From: Candidatus Omnitrophota bacterium
Lineage (GTDB): Bacteria > Omnitrophota > Omnitrophia > Omnitrophales > Aquincolibacteriaceae
Assembly (NCBI GenBank): GCA_023246985.1
Contig: JAHFHJ010000007.1
Span: 1 to 8,889, forward strand
Direction of reading: 5' to 3'
DNA length: 8,889 nt
The notes beneath the pieces are model-generated. The model was not told the origin of the DNA. It did no database searches and saw only the letters and a program-made list of their open reading frames with translations. Below, piece after piece: positions 7,265 through 8,889 of this stretch; position 1 is the first letter of the stretch; each line of letters begins with the position of its first letter. Both the position numbers and the translations under genes were made by a program.

Positions 7265-7292
7265 TGATTGTAAATCAATAAACGTGATTCAC
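7265..7292. promoter_or_regulatory. Two short dyads upstream of yggT
   Basis: TGATT at 7265-7269 and AATCA at 7273-7277 form a 5-base dyad with a 3-base spacer. GTGATTCAC at 7284-7292 is a second dyad sharing the TGATT core. They sit between the heptad repeat and the yggT ribosome binding site, where an operator or promoter could be. No clear -35/-10 pair is visible, so a regulatory role is only a possibility. Confidence 0.2.
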
Positions 7293-7302
7293 GGGGGTTT
7301 TC

Positions 7303-7599
7303 GTGTTTATTTTCGGGATCATTTTTCAGGGACTGGCACTGCTGGTGAACGGGGTCTGTACGATCCTTTATTGGCTGATTTTCGCGCGGATCATTATCTC
7401 CTGGCTCCCGGTGGATCCCTTCTCCGGGCCGGCGCGGTTCGTGATCCAGATGACGGATCCGATCTTGGAACCGATCCGCCGGCTTCCGCTTCATATCGGA
7501 ATGATGGATTTTTCTCCGTTTGTTGCGTTTTTTATTCTCTTTCTCACGAATCGGATCCTTGTCGCGATCTTTTTAAGGTTAGCCGCCCCATTCCAATAA
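7303..7599 (+). CDS. YggT family inner-membrane protein
   Basis: A 98-residue protein with two hydrophobic segments (about 5-32 and 68-94). Between them lies the family hallmark RIIISWLPVDPFSGPARFVIQMTDPILEPIRRLPLHIGMMDFSP (about residues 29-72). YggT proteins are small integral membrane proteins of poorly defined function, linked in different bacteria to osmotic stress tolerance, thylakoid/FtsZ organisation or division-cluster context. The start is GTG at 7303, with a G5 run (7293-7297) as a likely ribosome binding site. Its position after yggS and proC matches the usual conserved neighbourhood. The stop lies 14 bases before the phosphorylase start, so the two are probably co-transcribed. 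Confidence 0.88.
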   Translation: MFIFGIIFQGLALLVNGVCTILYWLIFARIIISWLPVDPFSGPARFVIQMTDPILEPIRRLPLHIGMMDFSPFVAFFILFLTNRILVAIFLRLAAPFQ

Positions 7600-7613
7600 A
7601 GGAAGGAAAATCC

Positions 7614-8462
7614 ATGCCGATGAAACGCTTTCAGAAAACCCAAGCTCCGGGGATGGAGCCGATCACAAAATGTCTGGCCTATGTCCTGAAAAAAACATCC
7701 TTCAAACCTGAAATCGCGCTCATCCTCGGAACGGGGCTCGGAAATCTCGCCAAACGCATCAAGGCCGAGAAGGTTTTTTCGTATGACGAGCTTCCCTTTT
7801 TTCCGAAGACCACGGTCCAGTCGCACAGCGGGAAGTTGATCTTGGGGGAGTTGGGCGGCAAAAAGATCGCGGCCATGGAAGGCCGGTTCCATTTCTATGA
7901 AGGGTATTCGCTGGCCGAGGTCACTTTTCCGGTGCGCGTGCTGCGCGGAATGGGCGCGAAGACGCTCGTGGTTTCCAATGCCGCCGGGGGTCTTAATCTG
8001 AGTTACAAAAAAGGCGAAATCGTGCTGATCACGGACCATATTAATTTTATGGGCGTCAATCCGCTCGTCGGCCCGAACGAGGATCCACTGGGCCCGAGAT
8101 TTCCCGATATGTATGAGCCCTATTCAAAGAGATTGATCGATCTGACGCTCAAGGCTTCCGGAGAAGTCAAAGTTCCGGCGGCCCAGGGAATCTATATCGG
8201 CGTGACGGGGCCGTGTCTTGAAACCCGGGCGGAATACCGCATGATGCGCCGTTGGGGCGCCGATCTTGTCGGAATGTCCACCGTGCCGGAAGTCATTGTC
8301 GGCGTGCACATGGGCATGGAGATCCTGGGCGTGAGCATCGTGACGGATACTTGCGATCCGGATCATCTGGAGCCGTGCAATATCCAGGAGATCATCAAAA
8401 CCGCGAACGAAGCCGGGCCGAAACTGGATAAACTGGTTACTGCCGCCATCAGAAAATTCTAA
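7614..8462 (+). CDS. Purine nucleoside phosphorylase, trimeric (COG0005) type
   Basis: Phosphorolytic cleavage of purine nucleosides to base and (deoxy)ribose 1-phosphate, in cytoplasmic purine salvage. The 282-residue protein matches the trimeric PNP/MTAP superfamily. It has the phosphate-site segment LILGTGLG (36-43), SHSGKL (70-75), MEGRFHFYEGYS (88-99), VSNAAGGLN (120-128), GVTGPCLETRAEYR (196-209) and GADLVGMSTVPEVIVGVHMGMEILGVSIVTD (215-245). Glu203 and Met221 correspond to human PNP Glu201 and Met219. The residue equivalent to human Asn243 is Asp245, so the purine preference may be shifted towards 6-aminopurines. The ATG at 7614 follows a strong AAGGAAGG (7599-7606); the frame is open upstream to 7284 only as an overlap with yggT. 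The TAA stop runs into a heptad repeat. Confidence 0.93.
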   Translation: MPMKRFQKTQAPGMEPITKCLAYVLKKTSFKPEIALILGTGLGNLAKRIKAEKVFSYDELPFFPKTTVQSHSGKLILGELGGKKIAAMEGRFHFYEGYSLAEVTFPVRVLRGMGAKTLVVSNAAGGLNLSYKKGEIVLITDHINFMGVNPLVGPNEDPLGPRFPDMYEPYSKRLIDLTLKASGEVKVPAAQGIYIGVTGPCLETRAEYRMMRRWGADLVGMSTVPEVIVGVHMGMEILGVSIVTDTCDPDHLEPCNIQEIIKTANEAGPKLDKLVTAAIRKF

Positions 8463-8497
8463 GTACCAAGTACCCATACGGATCCGGTACATAGTAC
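8463..8497. repeat. Heptad-periodic inverted repeat (GTAC type) before ileS
   Basis: GTAC occurs at 8463, 8470, 8487 and 8494: two copies 7 bases apart on each side, exactly mirrored about 8480. By hand count 10 of 12 arm positions pair (8463-8474 against 8486-8497). The 11-base loop contains most of the palindrome CGGATCCG (8479-8486). On the right a further unit GCGC at 8501 continues the 7-base spacing, as in the tyrS leader where GCGC is also one heptad from GTAC. It begins directly at the phosphorylase stop (8460-8462) and ends 27 bases before the ileS start. Confidence 0.7.
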
Positions 8498-8524
8498 ATC
8501 GCGCTTAGGACAGAGTGAGAAACA

Positions 8525-8889
8525 ATGCCCGACGAAAAAAATTATAAAGACACATTAAACCTGCCGCAGACTTCTTTCCCGATGAAGGCCAATCTGGCTC
8601 AGCGTGAGCCGGAGATGCTCAAGCACTGGGAAACCGAAGGTGCGTATGCTGCTATCCGCAGGAAGTCGGCCGGTAAGCCCCGGTATGTGCTCCATGACGG
8701 GCCGCCTTACGCGAACGGCCGCATCCATATCGGCCATGCCCTGAACAAGATCCTCAAAGACCTCATTGTCAAATATCAGACCATGCGCGGGCATGACGCG
8801 CTCTACGTGCCGGGTTGGGATTGTCACGGTCTTCCGATCGAACATGCCTGCCTGAAAGAAATGGGCAAACGCAAGGAAGAGGTGGACCG
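8525..8889 (+). CDS. ileS: Isoleucyl-tRNA synthetase, N-terminal part
   Basis: Class I synthetase that charges tRNA-Ile and edits misactivated valine. The gene runs off the window; the 121 codons present are about an eighth of a typical enzyme of some 900 residues. The start is the ATG at 8525 after a weak purine-rich site (GAGTGAGA, 8513-8520). The visible sequence is canonical: the N-terminal NYKDTLNLPQTSFPMKANLAQREPEMLKHWE (6-36), then LHDGPPYANGRIHIGHALNK (56-75) with a perfect HIGH at 68-71, and VPGWDCHGLPIE (95-106). KMSKS, the editing domain and the C-terminal zinc region lie beyond the window, so completeness cannot be judged. Like tyrS, it has a GTAC-type heptad repeat just upstream. 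Confidence 0.95.
   Translation, partial: MPDEKNYKDTLNLPQTSFPMKANLAQREPEMLKHWETEGAYAAIRRKSAGKPRYVLHDGPPYANGRIHIGHALNKILKDLIVKYQTMRGHDALYVPGWDCHGLPIEHACLKEMGKRKEEVD

Noticed and set aside
7284..7613. Upstream in-frame extension of the phosphorylase by 110 codons overlapping yggT
   Set aside because: The extension is not PNP-like, has low-quality composition and would overlap the full YggT frame. A strong ribosome binding site precedes the ATG at 7614.
7491..8039. Antisense open frame of 182 codons opposite yggT and the phosphorylase
   Set aside because: It overlaps two well-supported genes and shows no recognisable motif.

Overview
The window is a dense bacterial chromosomal segment with every supportable gene on the + strand and intergenic gaps of at most about 145 bases. 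It holds ten genes: tyrS, a four-gene ABC export cassette (ATPase, GldF-like permease, GldG-like auxiliary protein, DUF4340 protein), a YggS-type PLP protein, proC, a YggT-family membrane protein, a trimeric-type purine nucleoside phosphorylase and the 5' end of ileS (cut by the window edge). Codon use looks even, moderately GC-rich and slightly purine-rich on the coding strand. I see no transposase, integrase, tRNA, rRNA or CRISPR. Gene content and order (yggS-proC-yggT-PNP-ileS next to a Gld-type ABC cassette) would fit an uncultured Gram-negative lineage such as Omnitrophota or another PVC-related group. That placement is an impression from gene order, not a demonstrated assignment.

Layout: 1-145 is a leader with a possible promoter and a hairpin-forming repeat. 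tyrS is at 146-1363. The ABC cassette runs 1432-5605 with ATGA overlaps (ATPase/permease and GldG/DUF4340) and a 6-base gap between permease and GldG, so it is probably one translationally coupled operon. yggS (GTG start) and proC overlap by ATGA at 5672-7173. After a 129-base spacer come yggT (GTG start) and, 14 bases on, the phosphorylase (7614-8462), then ileS from 8525. tyrS, proC, the phosphorylase and ileS are housekeeping metabolism and translation. The ABC cassette is the only envelope or export module.

The most unusual content is not a gene. Four places (71-134, 4275-4343, 7182-7242, 8463-8497), and more weakly a fifth (1353-1411), carry imperfect inverted repeats whose arms are built from degenerate 7-base units kept in register and mirrored around a centre. 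The heptamer differs between sites: GTAC-core upstream of tyrS and ileS, AGCGGTA-like inside the gldG-like gene, AACG-core between proC and yggT. Two copies run into stop codons, and one is an exactly in-frame 69-base insert that adds 23 residues to the GldG-like protein. This looks like a dispersed heptad-periodic palindromic element family. A second point is that the phosphorylase has Asp245 where human PNP has the base-specificity residue Asn243.
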